Below, piece by piece: positions 14,041-21,786 of a stretch of DNA of 43,801 nucleotides (position 1 is the first letter of the stretch; every line of letters begins with the position of its first letter). This DNA is from Myxococcota bacterium (GTDB lineage Bacteria > Myxococcota_A > UBA9160 > SZUA-336), in contig DATKAO010000233.1 of the NCBI GenBank assembly GCA_035498015.1, forward strand, positions 1 to 43,801, in the 5' to 3' direction. Made by a program: the position numbers and the translations under genes. The notes beneath the pieces were generated by a model. That model was given only the letters and a program-made list of their open reading frames with translations, made no database searches and was not told where the DNA came from.

Positions 14041-15336
14041 ATGTCGTCCCCCCGCGGCATCGTGCTCGAGCCGGACATCCCGATCTGCCAGACCGATCTC
14101 CCGCTCGACTGGTACCAGCCCGAGTTCAAGCCCTACGCCGAGGAGTATCTCGCGCTGCCGGACCGGCTGCCCGGCACCGTGCTGCCCTGGATGGACCGCT
14201 ACATCCTGCCGGCGCAGAAGCAGCTCGGCCCCGAGCTCGTGCTGCTCGCGCACTACTACATGGGCGGCGAGGTGGTGAAGCTCGTGGAGCGCTACGGTGG
14301 ACTGATCGCCGACTCCTACCAGCTCGCGCGCGAGGCGGTGCTGCACCCCGACAAGCGCATCTTCGTCGAGTCGGCGGTGCACTTCATGGCCGAGGCGATC
14401 GCGCTGCTCGCCTCGCGCGAGCAACAGGTCTGGATCACGAACCCGAAGTCCGGCTGCACCATGGAGATGATGGCCAAGGAGTTCATGATCGCGCCCGCGT
14501 TCGCGAAGCTCGAGCGGCGCTGGGGCGACTCACTCCTGGTCATCGCCTACATGAACACGTCGGGGCGCGTGAAGGCGCTCGCGGGGCGCACGGGCGGGGC
14601 GGTCTGCACCAGCTCGAACGCGGGCGCGATCATGCGCTGGGCGCTCGCGCAGAAGAAGAAGATCTTCTTCGTGCCCGACCAGCACCTGGGCCGGAACGTC
14701 GCTGCCGAGATCGGGCTTCCGCCCGAGAAGATCCAGCTCATCCCGGGCGGGCACGAGGGCGGTGACTTGTCGGAGGCCGAGCTGCGCAAGCTCGACTCGG
14801 CCGAGCTCGTGCTCTGGGGCTCGTTCTGTGGCGTGCACACCATCTTCAAGCCGAGTCACGTGGCGTACTGGAAGGCGCGTGGCTACCGCGTGGCCGTGCA
14901 CCCGGAGTCCCCGCGCGAGGTGGTGGCGGCGGCCGACGCGCACGGCTCGACGAGTCAGCTCTGGAAGCTCGTGCTCGACGCCCCGCGCGCTACGCGCTTT
15001 GCGATCGGCACCGAGGGTCACTTCGTGAGAAACCTGCGCGAGCAGGCGGCGCCGCGTGGGATCGAGGTCGTCCACCTGGCCGACGTGCCGGGCGACGCCG
15101 CGGCCGGCTGCGGCTGCGCCACCATGTCGCGCAACGACCCGCCGCACCTGGTGGCCCTGCTCGACCTGCTCGCCAAGGGCAAGGCGCCCGACCTGAACCG
15201 CGTGCTGCCGGGCGACGTGGTCGACGAGGTGACCGGCGCGCGCGAGAGACTCGACGCGGGCGGCCAGTCACGCGTGGCGGCCGAAGCGCGGCGCGCGCTC
15301 GAGAAGATGATCGAGATCACGGAGGCCGCGCGCTGA
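14041..15336 (+). CDS. nadA: Quinolinate synthase
   Basis: The 431-residue enzyme condenses iminoaspartate with dihydroxyacetone phosphate to quinolinate in de novo NAD synthesis, using a [4Fe-4S] cluster. It is longer than E. coli NadA (about 350 residues). Candidate cluster cysteines lie in each of the three expected blocks: Cys139 (SGCTMEMM), Cys263 (WGSFCGVHTIF) and Cys357/Cys359 (AGCGCATMSRN). The early LLAHYYMGGEV block is also family-typical. nadB and nadC are not in the window, though nadD is at 27878. The stop codon shares a base with the next start. Confidence 0.93.
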   Translation: MSSPRGIVLEPDIPICQTDLPLDWYQPEFKPYAEEYLALPDRLPGTVLPWMDRYILPAQKQLGPELVLLAHYYMGGEVVKLVERYGGLIADSYQLAREAVLHPDKRIFVESAVHFMAEAIALLASREQQVWITNPKSGCTMEMMAKEFMIAPAFAKLERRWGDSLLVIAYMNTSGRVKALAGRTGGAVCTSSNAGAIMRWALAQKKKIFFVPDQHLGRNVAAEIGLPPEKIQLIPGGHEGGDLSEAELRKLDSAELVLWGSFCGVHTIFKPSHVAYWKARGYRVAVHPESPREVVAAADAHGSTSQLWKLVLDAPRATRFAIGTEGHFVRNLREQAAPRGIEVVHLADVPGDAAAGCGCATMSRNDPPHLVALLDLLAKGKAPDLNRVLPGDVVDEVTGARERLDAGGQSRVAAEARRALEKMIEITEAAR

Positions 15337-15899
15337 TGGCGGACGCGTACGAGACCATCACCGACGACATGCGCCGCTTCATCGCAGCGCAGCACGTGTT
15401 CTTCGTGGCGACCGCGCCCTCGGGCTCGGAGGGGCGGGTGAATCTCTCGCCCAAGGGCCTCGACACGCTGCGCGTGCTCGACCTGCGCACCGTGGCGTAT
15501 CTCGACTTCGTGGGCAGCGGCGTCGAGACCATCGCCCACCTGCGCGACAACGGGCGCATCGTGGTGATGTTCTGCGCGTTCGCGGGGCCACCGAAGATCG
15601 TGCGCCTGCACGGCCGCGCCGAGCCCGTCGAGCCCGGCGACCCGCGCTTCGAGTCACTCTGCGCCCTCTTCCCCGCCCAGTCCGGGGTGCGCTCGGTGAT
15701 CCGGGTCGAGGTCGAGCGCACCAGTGAGTCGTGCGGCTACGGCGTGCCGCTCTACGAATACCAGGGCGAGCGCACGGCGCTGGGCGCCTGGGCCGCCAAG
15801 AAGGGCGCCGAAGGGCTCGAGCAGTACCAGCGCACGCGCAACGCCGAGAGCATCGACGGGCTGCCCGGCCTGCGCTGGGTGCGCGACGGCGAGCGGTGA
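15336..15899 (+). CDS. Pyridoxamine-5'-phosphate-oxidase-like flavin-binding protein
   Basis: A 187-residue split-barrel protein of the PNPOx-like superfamily, with the blocks FFVATAPSGSEGRVNLSPKG and VMFCAFAGPPKIVRLHGRAE expected of FMN- or F420-binding members. The particular reaction is unknown; true PdxH substrate motifs were not recognised. The ATG overlaps the nadA stop by one base, so the two are translated together, and the gene in turn overlaps the HAD phosphatase. An operon of nadA, this protein and the phosphatase is likely. Confidence 0.82.
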   Translation: MADAYETITDDMRRFIAAQHVFFVATAPSGSEGRVNLSPKGLDTLRVLDLRTVAYLDFVGSGVETIAHLRDNGRIVVMFCAFAGPPKIVRLHGRAEPVEPGDPRFESLCALFPAQSGVRSVIRVEVERTSESCGYGVPLYEYQGERTALGAWAAKKGAEGLEQYQRTRNAESIDGLPGLRWVRDGER

Positions 15900-16564
15900 C
15901 GCGCGCCGTCCTGTTCGATCTCGACGGCACGCTCACCGACCCCAAGGCGGGCATCACCCGCTCGATCCAGCACGCGCTGCGCAAGCGCGGCCGGCCGGTG
16001 CCGCACGCCGACGCGCTGGAGGCGTTCATCGGCCCGCCGCTCGAGCACTCCTTCCGGACTCACTTCGCCATGAGCGAAGCCGACGCGCGCCAGGCGGTCG
16101 AGGACTACCGCGAGTATTTCGCGGAGCGCGGCCTGTACGAGAACGCGCTCTACCCGGCGATCCCGGAGCTCCTGGCCGAGCTGCGCGCCGCGGGCCTGCG
16201 GCTCGCGCTCGCGACCTCGAAGCCCACGGTGTTCGCCGAGCGCATCCTGACTCACTTCGGCCTGGCCAGCCACTTCGAGTGCGTGGTGGGCAGCTTCCTC
16301 GACGGCCGGCGGGTCGAGAAGTCGGAGGTCATCGCCGACGCGCTGGCGGCGCTCCCGGACGTGGCGCGCGCGCGGGCGCTGCACGTCGGCGATCGGCGCC
16401 ACGACGTCGCCGGCGCGCGCGCCAACGGCATCGGCGCGATCGCGGTCGGCTGGGGCTACGGCACGCGCGCGGAGCTGGTCGAGGCCGGCCCGCAGGCGCT
16501 GGTCGAGTCAGTGCCCGCCCTGCGTCGCCTGCTGCTTGTCGATCTCCTCGAGCTTGCGGTCTAG
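15896..16564 (+). CDS. HAD superfamily phosphatase (Gph/PGP-like)
   Basis: The 222-residue protein has the HAD motifs in order: DLDGTLTD (nucleophile Asp), LATSKPT, a Lys in RVEKSEV, and the acidic GDRRHDVAGA. The cap domain is of the alpha-helical type found in phosphoglycolate phosphatase and related enzymes. Its substrate is not determinable. The start is GTG 15896, overlapping the preceding stop as GTGA. The open frame extends upstream but only as a shadow. Its 3' end overlaps the end of the convergent lipoprotein gene by 57 bases. Confidence 0.88.
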   Translation: MTRAVLFDLDGTLTDPKAGITRSIQHALRKRGRPVPHADALEAFIGPPLEHSFRTHFAMSEADARQAVEDYREYFAERGLYENALYPAIPELLAELRAAGLRLALATSKPTVFAERILTHFGLASHFECVVGSFLDGRRVEKSEVIADALAALPDVARARALHVGDRRHDVAGARANGIGAIAVGWGYGTRAELVEAGPQALVESVPALRRLLLVDLLELAV

Positions 16565-17002
16565 CTCCTTCAGCTTCTCGTCGCGCGACTGCTCCTGGTC
16601 GATCTTCTGGAGCTTCTGGTCCAGCTCCTTGAGCCGCGCCTCGCGCGACTTCTTGACCTCTTCTGGCGCGGGCGTGATCGCCACCAGGCTCGGCGGCAGG
16701 TCGCCCTTCGTGGTCGGGAACCAGTTGCCGTCCCAGGCGAACGCGAGATACCAGCGGTTCAGCGCATAGCGGAACCAGTGCCCGTCCTTCGCGCAGTAGT
16801 AGAGGTTCGGGTCGAGCTCGGGCGCGCGCTTGCAGCCCTCGACCTCGCACTCCACCAGCGCGGGCGCGTGGTCGGCCTTGAACTTGTCGGGCACGGGGAT
16901 GCGCTCTTCGGGGTGTGTGGGCGTGCTGCTCGAGCCCATGCTCACGATGCAGCCCGCGCAAAGTGACAGCGCGAGCGCCAGCGCGAGCCCGAGGCGACTC
17001 AC
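16508..17002 (-). CDS. Lipoprotein with C-terminal coiled coil, unknown function
   Basis: A 164-residue protein with a lipobox (LCAGC, Cys18). A middle part has paired cysteines (CEVEGCKRAP, YYCAKDGHW) and aromatic strands (ALNRWYLAFAWDGNWF). The charged C-terminal region (about 115-155, e.g. ARLKELDQKLQKIDQEQ) has heptad spacing and should form a coiled coil. The Cys pattern could bind metal or be oxidised. I recognise no family. Its ATG overlaps the stop codon of the PfkB kinase gene as ATGA, so they are translated together. Confidence 0.72.
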   Translation of the reverse strand: MSRLGLALALALSLCAGCIVSMGSSSTPTHPEERIPVPDKFKADHAPALVECEVEGCKRAPELDPNLYYCAKDGHWFRYALNRWYLAFAWDGNWFPTTKGDLPPSLVAITPAPEEVKKSREARLKELDQKLQKIDQEQSRDEKLKELDRKLEEIDKQQATQGGH

Positions 17003-17847
17003 CGCCCGACTCCGTCGAGCGCGAAGTCCGGCGGCACGTATCCGTGCTCGATCTGCGCCGAGCTCGCGCGCGCGGCGACCCGGCCCGCGGCGCGCGGGCT
17101 GCGCCCTGCGGCGCGCGCGAACAGGTACGCCGCCAGGAACACGTCGCCGGCGCCGGTCGGGAAGCGGCGCGGCGCCGGTACCGCGGCGATCTCGTCGACC
17201 CCGTCGTGGGTCACGAGCAGCGCGCCGCGCGCCCCGCGCGTGACCAGCAGCTCGGGCAGCGCGTACTCGCGCTGGAACGCGCGCAGCGTCATGCCCTCGA
17301 GCAGCACCGCGATCTCCTCCTCTGCGGCCTTCGCCACGGACACGTGCGCGAGATAGTCCTTGAGCTCCGCGTTGGGGGCCAGGCGCGTGCCGGCCGGCGA
17401 GCGCTCGCGCGCCAGGCCCTGCAGGTCGATGCCGACGTGGCCGCGCAAGACCGAGAGTGTCTCCGGCAGGATGTCGCGCCGGTGCAGCGGTCCCAGGTGG
17501 ATCGCGTCGGCGGCGCGCCAGTCCGGCGGCAAGTCAGCGGGCGCGATCGGGTCCGAGGTCGCGAGCAGCTCGTGCAGGTCCTCGCTCCCGCTGTAGTCGT
17601 TGGCGTAGGTCGTGGTCTCGCGGCTGGGCAGCGCGCGCGTCTCGACCCGGGCGGCGCGCAGGGCGCCGAGCAGCTCGGGCGCGTCCTGGGGGCGGCAGCG
17701 CGTCACGATGCGCGCATTCGCGCCCAGGGCGGCGAAGGCCAGACCCGCGTAGTGGACCACCCCGCCGGCCGACGAAGCGCCGCCCGGCTCGACGTCGCGG
17801 GTGATCGCGCCGAGGACCAGCGCCGAGAGGCCGAGCGATTCGCCCAT
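16999..17847 (-). CDS. PfkB family sugar/nucleoside kinase
   Basis: A 282-residue ribokinase-like kinase. It has the N-terminal GGVVHYAGLAFAALG substrate block and the C-terminal signature PTGAGDVFLAAYL with the catalytic Asp in GAGD. Family members phosphorylate sugars, nucleosides or vitamins; nothing here fixes the substrate. The ATG at 17847 lies six bases after a TAATCT box and has no ribosome binding site. It diverges from the nuclease-domain gene at 17901. Confidence 0.88.
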   Translation of the reverse strand: MGESLGLSALVLGAITRDVEPGGASSAGGVVHYAGLAFAALGANARIVTRCRPQDAPELLGALRAARVETRALPSRETTTYANDYSGSEDLHELLATSDPIAPADLPPDWRAADAIHLGPLHRRDILPETLSVLRGHVGIDLQGLARERSPAGTRLAPNAELKDYLAHVSVAKAAEEEIAVLLEGMTLRAFQREYALPELLVTRGARGALLVTHDGVDEIAAVPAPRRFPTGAGDVFLAAYLFARAAGRSPRAAGRVAARASSAQIEHGYVPPDFALDGVGR

Positions 17848-17853
17848 CCCCGG

Positions 17854-17880
17854 AGATTACCGTTCCCCGCATGGTAGATT
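17854..17880. promoter_or_regulatory. Back-to-back promoters for the PfkB kinase and nuclease-domain genes
   Basis: On the minus strand TAATCT (17859-17854) stands six bases before the kinase ATG. On the plus strand TAGATT (17875-17880) stands 20 bases before the nuclease-domain ATG. The two boxes are only 15 bases apart, so the polymerases would compete. -35 matches are poor on both sides. Confidence 0.45.
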
Positions 17881-17900
17881 CGAGCCTTGCGGGGGGAGCC

Positions 17901-18431
17901 ATGCGAAGGGACCTCACCGTGCCGATCCGACGCGCTCTCGCGACTGCCCTTCTGACCTGCCTGCTCGCGGGCTCCTGGGCCTGCCGCCACGACCCCGAGG
18001 ACGAGCACCTGGCCAGCGTCCAGGTCGCCGGCGTGCACGTGGATCCCGAGACCTCGAGCCCGGTGGTCGAGCTGGTCGAAAAAGGCGAGCGCGGGCGCAG
18101 CCTGGGCATCTGGGTCGGTGAGTCCGAGGCCGAGTCGATCGCGCGCGCGATCGAGCACCAGCCGAGCCCGCGCCCCAACTCGCACGACCTGCTCATGAGC
18201 GTGCTCGAGCAGATCCACGGCCACGTGAAGCGCACGGTCGTGACCGAGCTGCACGAAGGCACCTACTACGCGGTGATCGAGCTCGAGCTGCGCGGCCGCA
18301 GCCTGCGCGTCGACGCGCGGCCCAGCGACGCCATCGCCGTGGCGCTGCGCGCCGGAGCGCCGGTCATGGTGCGCGACACGCTGTTCCGAGCGGCCGACAT
18401 TCCCGACGACGAGCACCGGCTCGAAATTTGA
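17901..18431 (+). CDS. Bifunctional nuclease (BFN/DUF151) domain protein with signal peptide
   Basis: I place the start at ATG 17901, directly behind GGGGGGAG, because the upstream ATG at 17871 overlaps a -10-like box. The 176-residue product has a hydrophobic leader (ATALLTCLLAGSWAC) and then a BFN domain: VQVAGVHVDPETSSPVVELVEKG, the LMSVLEQIHGHVKRTVV block and RPSDAIAVALRAGAPVMV. BFN domains are linked to RNA/DNA cleavage in plants and are often cytoplasmic in bacteria, so an exported form is notable. The leader's Cys is not in a canonical lipobox. Biochemical function is uncertain. Confidence 0.82.
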   Translation: MRRDLTVPIRRALATALLTCLLAGSWACRHDPEDEHLASVQVAGVHVDPETSSPVVELVEKGERGRSLGIWVGESEAESIARAIEHQPSPRPNSHDLLMSVLEQIHGHVKRTVVTELHEGTYYAVIELELRGRSLRVDARPSDAIAVALRAGAPVMVRDTLFRAADIPDDEHRLEI

Positions 18432-18526
18432 CCTGCGCACGCAAGCGCAGAGCGAATGCCCAGAGAGTCCGCCGCTCTAGCGGGTGACTTGCTGCGAAGC
18501 CGCGTGCGCAACCGCGAGTCTTTGCG

Positions 18527-18556
18527 TTGACTCGAGACTCGCGGCGCTGGCAAGAT
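18527..18556 (+). promoter_or_regulatory. Promoter of the 81-residue gene
   Basis: TTGACT (18527-18532), 18 bases, CAAGAT (18551-18556). Transcription would begin near 18563, giving a leader of about 60 bases with GAGGGG before the ATG at 18623. The rest of the 190-base gap (18432-18622) shows nothing else. Confidence 0.6.
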
Positions 18557-18622
18557 CGGCTGCGTTCGTCGGCGAGGGGTGCGCCCTCGAGCCATGCAGC
18601 GTCGGAAAACGAGGGGTCGTCC

Positions 18623-18868
18623 ATGACCGGGCGTGAGATCGCGATCGAGTTCACCGAGATGTTCGATGACTTCGACGTGAAAGAAATCAACACCATGCTC
18701 GCGAAGAACGTGAGCATGGACATGCTCGAATTCTTCGCGTCCTACGCGGATCGCTTCGCGGACGACTGCGAGAAGAAGGGGCTCGACATGGAAGACATGC
18801 GACGCCGCTTCCCGAACCTGTTGATCATCGGCTACATCATCCGCGTGCTGGAAGAGCGGCTGACCTGA
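18623..18868 (+). CDS. Small acidic protein of unknown function
   Basis: An 81-residue, mostly helical protein that is rich in Asp, Glu and Met (begins MTGREIAIEFTEMFDDFDVK). It has a central MDMLEFFASYADRFADDCEKK and a hydrophobic helix near the end (LLIIGYIIRVLEERL). There is no signal peptide. The start is preferred over the upstream in-frame ATG at 18527 because that one sits on the -35 box. It has its own promoter and ends at a perfect hairpin, so it is probably a single-gene transcript. No family is recognised. Confidence 0.72.
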   Translation: MTGREIAIEFTEMFDDFDVKEINTMLAKNVSMDMLEFFASYADRFADDCEKKGLDMEDMRRRFPNLLIIGYIIRVLEERLT

Positions 18869-18877
18869 GCCGTTCGC

Positions 18878-18901
18878 CGCGAGTCACTCGGGTGACTCGC
18901 G
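18878..18901. terminator. Perfect palindromic bidirectional terminator
   Basis: A 10-bp perfect stem (CGCGAGTCAC / GTGACTCGCG) with a TCGG tetraloop lies between two convergent genes (ends 18868 and 18909). It serves both directions by symmetry, although neither side has a T tract. Its arms are two inverted copies of the heptamer GAGTCAC that is common across the window. Confidence 0.7.
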
Positions 18902-18908
18902 CGCGCGC

Positions 18909-20240
18909 TCAGTCGTGGAAGCCGAGCACGCGCTCGTCGCCGGGCTGGGTGTGCCACTCCTGCAGGTCCTGCAGGTACGCGCCGCGCCACACGCCGGGCC
19001 GGTCGAGCATCGCGCCCGAGAACGGGTTCTGCATGTCGAGCACGACCACGTAGGGCGAGACGCCCGAGGCCTTGGCGAACGCCACCAGCGCCTGGTGCAC
19101 GGTCTCGCCCGGCTCGACGCGGATCTTGCCCTTGGCCAGGCCGTCTACGATCTCGCCGCCCATCAGCACCTCGCCGTTGGGCGACTTCTGATGCGTGTTG
19201 ATGAAGCGTGCCAGCTCCGGCAGCGAGCCCTCGAACTCGCCCGCGAGGAGGGGCGCGCTCAGGAAATCACGGCCACGCAGGAAGTACAGGAAGTGACTCG
19301 TGCGCAGCACCCACACGCCGTCCTCTTCCACGTAGTGGAAGTGCCACTCGGTGGGACCGAACCCCGAGTTGCCCAGCGCCGAGAGCGTCTTCTCGACCGG
19401 AAACTGCGGGTCTTTGTTGATCACGAAGTTCAGCGCGCCGCGCGTGTCCTGCAGCACCGAGCGGTCGTAGACCACGAAGGGCAGGCTCATGCGCTGCGCC
19501 GCGTCGGCCAGCGCGGAGACGGCCGAGAGCACGTTGTGCGCGAGCGGCACGCGCGAGCTGGTCTTGCGCGCCGGGCGCGGCTCGATCGTGGTGCCCATGA
19601 TCGCGGGCTTGCCGGCCGCGTCGCGCGTCCAATCGGCGGAGCGTCGGATCTGCCAGCCCGCTTTCGCGGCGCGCGAGTACAGGACCAGCGTGTCCTTCAC
19701 CGAGGCGCCCTTGGGAATCTCGAACTCGGTCGGCGGCCCGGCGAAGCCACCGGCGATCTGTTGCAGATTGATGAAGGCGGTCGGGTGCTCGACCATGATG
19801 AAGCGGATGAGCTCCGCCAGCTCACCGTGGAACTTGCCGCCGTTCATGAACGGCTGGTCGAGCGCGGTCTTGTCCTTCGTGAGCTCGTTGCTGCGCACGT
19901 ACACGACGCCGTCCTCGAGCGAGTAGCTGTACAGACCGAACGCGTCGCGCAACCGGCGCAGGGTCTCGTCGAGCGTGCCCGCCGGCAGGTCCATGTCGAC
20001 CCGGATCAGCGAGAGGTCGGGGGTCTTGTCCTTGGGCACCGCCAGGTCGAGGCACAGCACCCAGCCCGACTCGCCCACGATGCGCTCGAGCGCGAACTCG
20101 AGATCCACCCCGGCGAAGCGGAAGGCGGGCACGTTCGGGATCGGCGCCGCCTGCTTCTTGCCGCCGCAGCCGGCCGCCCCGAGCGCGCACAAGAGCGCCA
20201 CCGCCAGCCCGGCTCGAAGTCCAAAAACGCGCGTCGGCAC
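18909..20240 (-). CDS. Large lipoprotein with secretin/STN-like repeats, unknown function
   Basis: A 443-residue lipoprotein (lipobox GAAGC, Cys25). At least three segments resemble the small alpha/beta domains of secretins and TonB short N-terminal domains: FRFAGVDLEFALERIVGESG..., the LAELIRFIMVEHPTAFINLQQIAG block, and LPELARFINTHQ...IRVEPGETVHQALVAFAKAS. No secretin pore domain follows, so it may be a periplasmic assembly or pilotin-like factor; this is inference. A good ribosome binding site (GAGGAG) precedes the GTG start. Confidence 0.75.
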   Translation of the reverse strand: MPTRVFGLRAGLAVALLCALGAAGCGGKKQAAPIPNVPAFRFAGVDLEFALERIVGESGWVLCLDLAVPKDKTPDLSLIRVDMDLPAGTLDETLRRLRDAFGLYSYSLEDGVVYVRSNELTKDKTALDQPFMNGGKFHGELAELIRFIMVEHPTAFINLQQIAGGFAGPPTEFEIPKGASVKDTLVLYSRAAKAGWQIRRSADWTRDAAGKPAIMGTTIEPRPARKTSSRVPLAHNVLSAVSALADAAQRMSLPFVVYDRSVLQDTRGALNFVINKDPQFPVEKTLSALGNSGFGPTEWHFHYVEEDGVWVLRTSHFLYFLRGRDFLSAPLLAGEFEGSLPELARFINTHQKSPNGEVLMGGEIVDGLAKGKIRVEPGETVHQALVAFAKASGVSPYVVVLDMQNPFSGAMLDRPGVWRGAYLQDLQEWHTQPGDERVLGFHD

Positions 20241-20267
20241 AGTGGAATCTCCTCGACGAGGTGCCGC

Positions 20268-20296
20268 AGTCTAGCAGCGCCAGGCGGAGCGCGGAA
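20268..20296 (-). promoter_or_regulatory. Promoter of the secretin-like lipoprotein
   Basis: On the minus strand TTCCGC (20296-20291), 17 bases, TAGACT (20273-20268). The start codon is 27 bases downstream with a GAGGAG site between, so this is a normal leadered message. It diverges from the greA promoter. Confidence 0.55.
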
Positions 20297-20310
20297 ACGC
20301 GCGCTGCGCG

Positions 20311-20340
20311 TTGACAGCCGATTTCGGGCACCTCTACCTT
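20311..20340 (+). promoter_or_regulatory. Promoter of greA-trxB
   Basis: A perfect -35 TTGACA (20311-20316), 18 bases, then TACCTT (20335-20340). Transcription would start near 20347, upstream of the GGAGG site at 20359-20363. Confidence 0.7.
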
Positions 20341-20370
20341 GGCGAAGGGCTCGTCAGCGGAGGACGCGCG

Positions 20371-20850
20371 CTGAGTCAGAAAGTTCACATGACCCGAGCG
20401 GGTCACGAGCAGCTCTCCGAGGAGCTGCGCCGCCTGAAGGCGGTGGAGAGACCCGCCATCTCCCAGGCGATCGGCCGCGCGCGCGAGCACGGCGACATCT
20501 CCGAGAACGCGGAGTACGAGGCCGCCAAGGAGAAGCAGGGCATGATCGAGGCGCGCATCCGCCAGATCGAGGACCGCCTGGCGCGCGCGGAGATCGTCGA
20601 CACGGGGGGCTCGGCGCCCGACGTGGTCCGCTTCGGCACGACGGTCGTGCTCGAGGACCTCGACACCGGCGACGAGGTCACCTACCGGATCGTGGGCGAG
20701 GACGAGGCCGACGTCTCGCGCGGGCTGCTGTCGGTCACCAGCCCCGTCGCGCGCGCGCTGATCGGCAAGCGGGTCGAAGACCAGGTGCAGGTGGTCGTGC
20801 CCAAGGGCCGCCGCGAGTACGAAGTGCGCAACATCCGCTTCGACGCATGA
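20371..20850 (+). CDS. greA: Transcription elongation factor GreA
   Basis: A 159-residue protein of normal GreA length. The N-terminal coiled coil (MTRAGHEQLSEELRRLKAVE ... ARIRQIEDRLARAE) carries the acidic tip REHGDISENAEYEAA. The C-terminal FKBP-like domain has VTSPVARALIGKRVEDQV. It enters the RNA polymerase secondary channel and stimulates cleavage of backtracked RNA. I choose a CTG start at 20371: a strong GGAGG lies seven bases before it, and it restores the SQKVHMT opening seen in the family. The alternative ATG 20389 lacks a usable ribosome binding site, and a start at 20311 would fall on the promoter. Confidence 0.95.
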   Translation: MSQKVHMTRAGHEQLSEELRRLKAVERPAISQAIGRAREHGDISENAEYEAAKEKQGMIEARIRQIEDRLARAEIVDTGGSAPDVVRFGTTVVLEDLDTGDEVTYRIVGEDEADVSRGLLSVTSPVARALIGKRVEDQVQVVVPKGRREYEVRNIRFDA

Positions 20851-21782
20851 AGCCCGTCACGCGCGTTCGACTGGCGATCATCGGCAGCGGCCCGGCGGGC
20901 TACACCGCCGCGATCTATGCCGCGCGCGCGGAGCTCGAGCCGGTGGTGATCGCGGGCGCCGCTTTCGGCGGGCAGCTCATGATCACGACCGAGGTCGAGA
21001 ACTACCCGGGCTTCCCCGAGGGAGTGTCCGGCCCCGAGCTGGTCGAGCTGTTCCAGAAGCAGGCCGAGCGCTTCGGCGCCAAGGTGCTGTTCGAGGACGC
21101 CACGGCGATCGACTTCGGCAAGCGCCCGTTCGCGCTCGAGACCGAGTCACAGAGCTACCAGGCCGACGCGGTGGTGGTGGCGACCGGCGCGCGCGCGAAG
21201 TGGATCGGCCTGCCGTCGGAGGAGAAGTACGTGAACCGCGGCGTGTCGGCCTGCGCGACCTGCGACGGCGCGCTCTATCGCGGCAAGCCGATCGCGGTGG
21301 TGGGCGGCGGCGACACGGCCATGGAGGAGGCGCTCTTCCTGACCCGCTTCGCGACCGAGGTGATCGTGATCCACCGCCGCGACTCACTGCGCGCGAGCAA
21401 GATCATGGCCGACCGCGCGCAGCGCAACGACAAGATCCGCTTCGTGTGGCACTCCGAGGTCGCCGAGGTGCTGGGCGACGAGAAGGCGCTCACGGCGGTG
21501 CGGCTGCGCGACGTGCGCGACGGCAAGACCAGCACGCTCCAGGTCGGCGCGCTGTTCGTCGCGATCGGTCACAAGCCCAACACCGACCTCTTCCGAGGCG
21601 TGCTCGACCTGAACCCGCAGGGCTATCTCGTGACCCGGCCCGGCAGCACGCGCACCAACGTGGAGGGCGTGTTCGCCTGCGGCGACGCGATGGACCCCGT
21701 CTATCGCCAGGCGGTCACCGCCGCGGGCACCGGCTGCATGGCGGCCCTCGACGCGGAGCGCTGGCTGGCGGCGAACGAGTAG
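20847..21782 (+). CDS. trxB: Thioredoxin reductase
   Basis: A 311-residue low-molecular-weight thioredoxin reductase. It has the FAD-binding IIGSGPAGYTAAIYAARAEL, the redox-active CATC (Cys136, Cys139), the NADPH-binding VVGGGDTAMEEALFL with downstream HRRD, and the C-terminal GVFACGDAMDPVYRQAVTAAG. It passes electrons from NADPH to thioredoxin in the cytoplasm. Its ATG overlaps the greA stop as ATGA. Pairing of trxB with greA and with a downstream glycosidase is unusual but the coupling is clear. Confidence 0.96.
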   Translation: MKPVTRVRLAIIGSGPAGYTAAIYAARAELEPVVIAGAAFGGQLMITTEVENYPGFPEGVSGPELVELFQKQAERFGAKVLFEDATAIDFGKRPFALETESQSYQADAVVVATGARAKWIGLPSEEKYVNRGVSACATCDGALYRGKPIAVVGGGDTAMEEALFLTRFATEVIVIHRRDSLRASKIMADRAQRNDKIRFVWHSEVAEVLGDEKALTAVRLRDVRDGKTSTLQVGALFVAIGHKPNTDLFRGVLDLNPQGYLVTRPGSTRTNVEGVFACGDAMDPVYRQAVTAAGTGCMAALDAERWLAANE

Positions 21783-21786
21783 CTGG

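Noticed and set aside
17871-17900. Upstream ATG of the BFN-domain gene
   Set aside because: It overlaps the -10-like TAGATT and has no ribosome site; ATG 17901 directly follows GGGGGGAG.
20311-20370. Upstream greA start at 20311
   Set aside because: These bases are the -35 element of the promoter, and the extra residues are absent from the GreA family.
18915-20840. Very long plus-strand open frame running into trxB
   Set aside because: Only the part from 20847 on encodes trxB. The rest lies antisense to the lipoprotein and out of frame with greA, with a composition lacking protein-like patterns.
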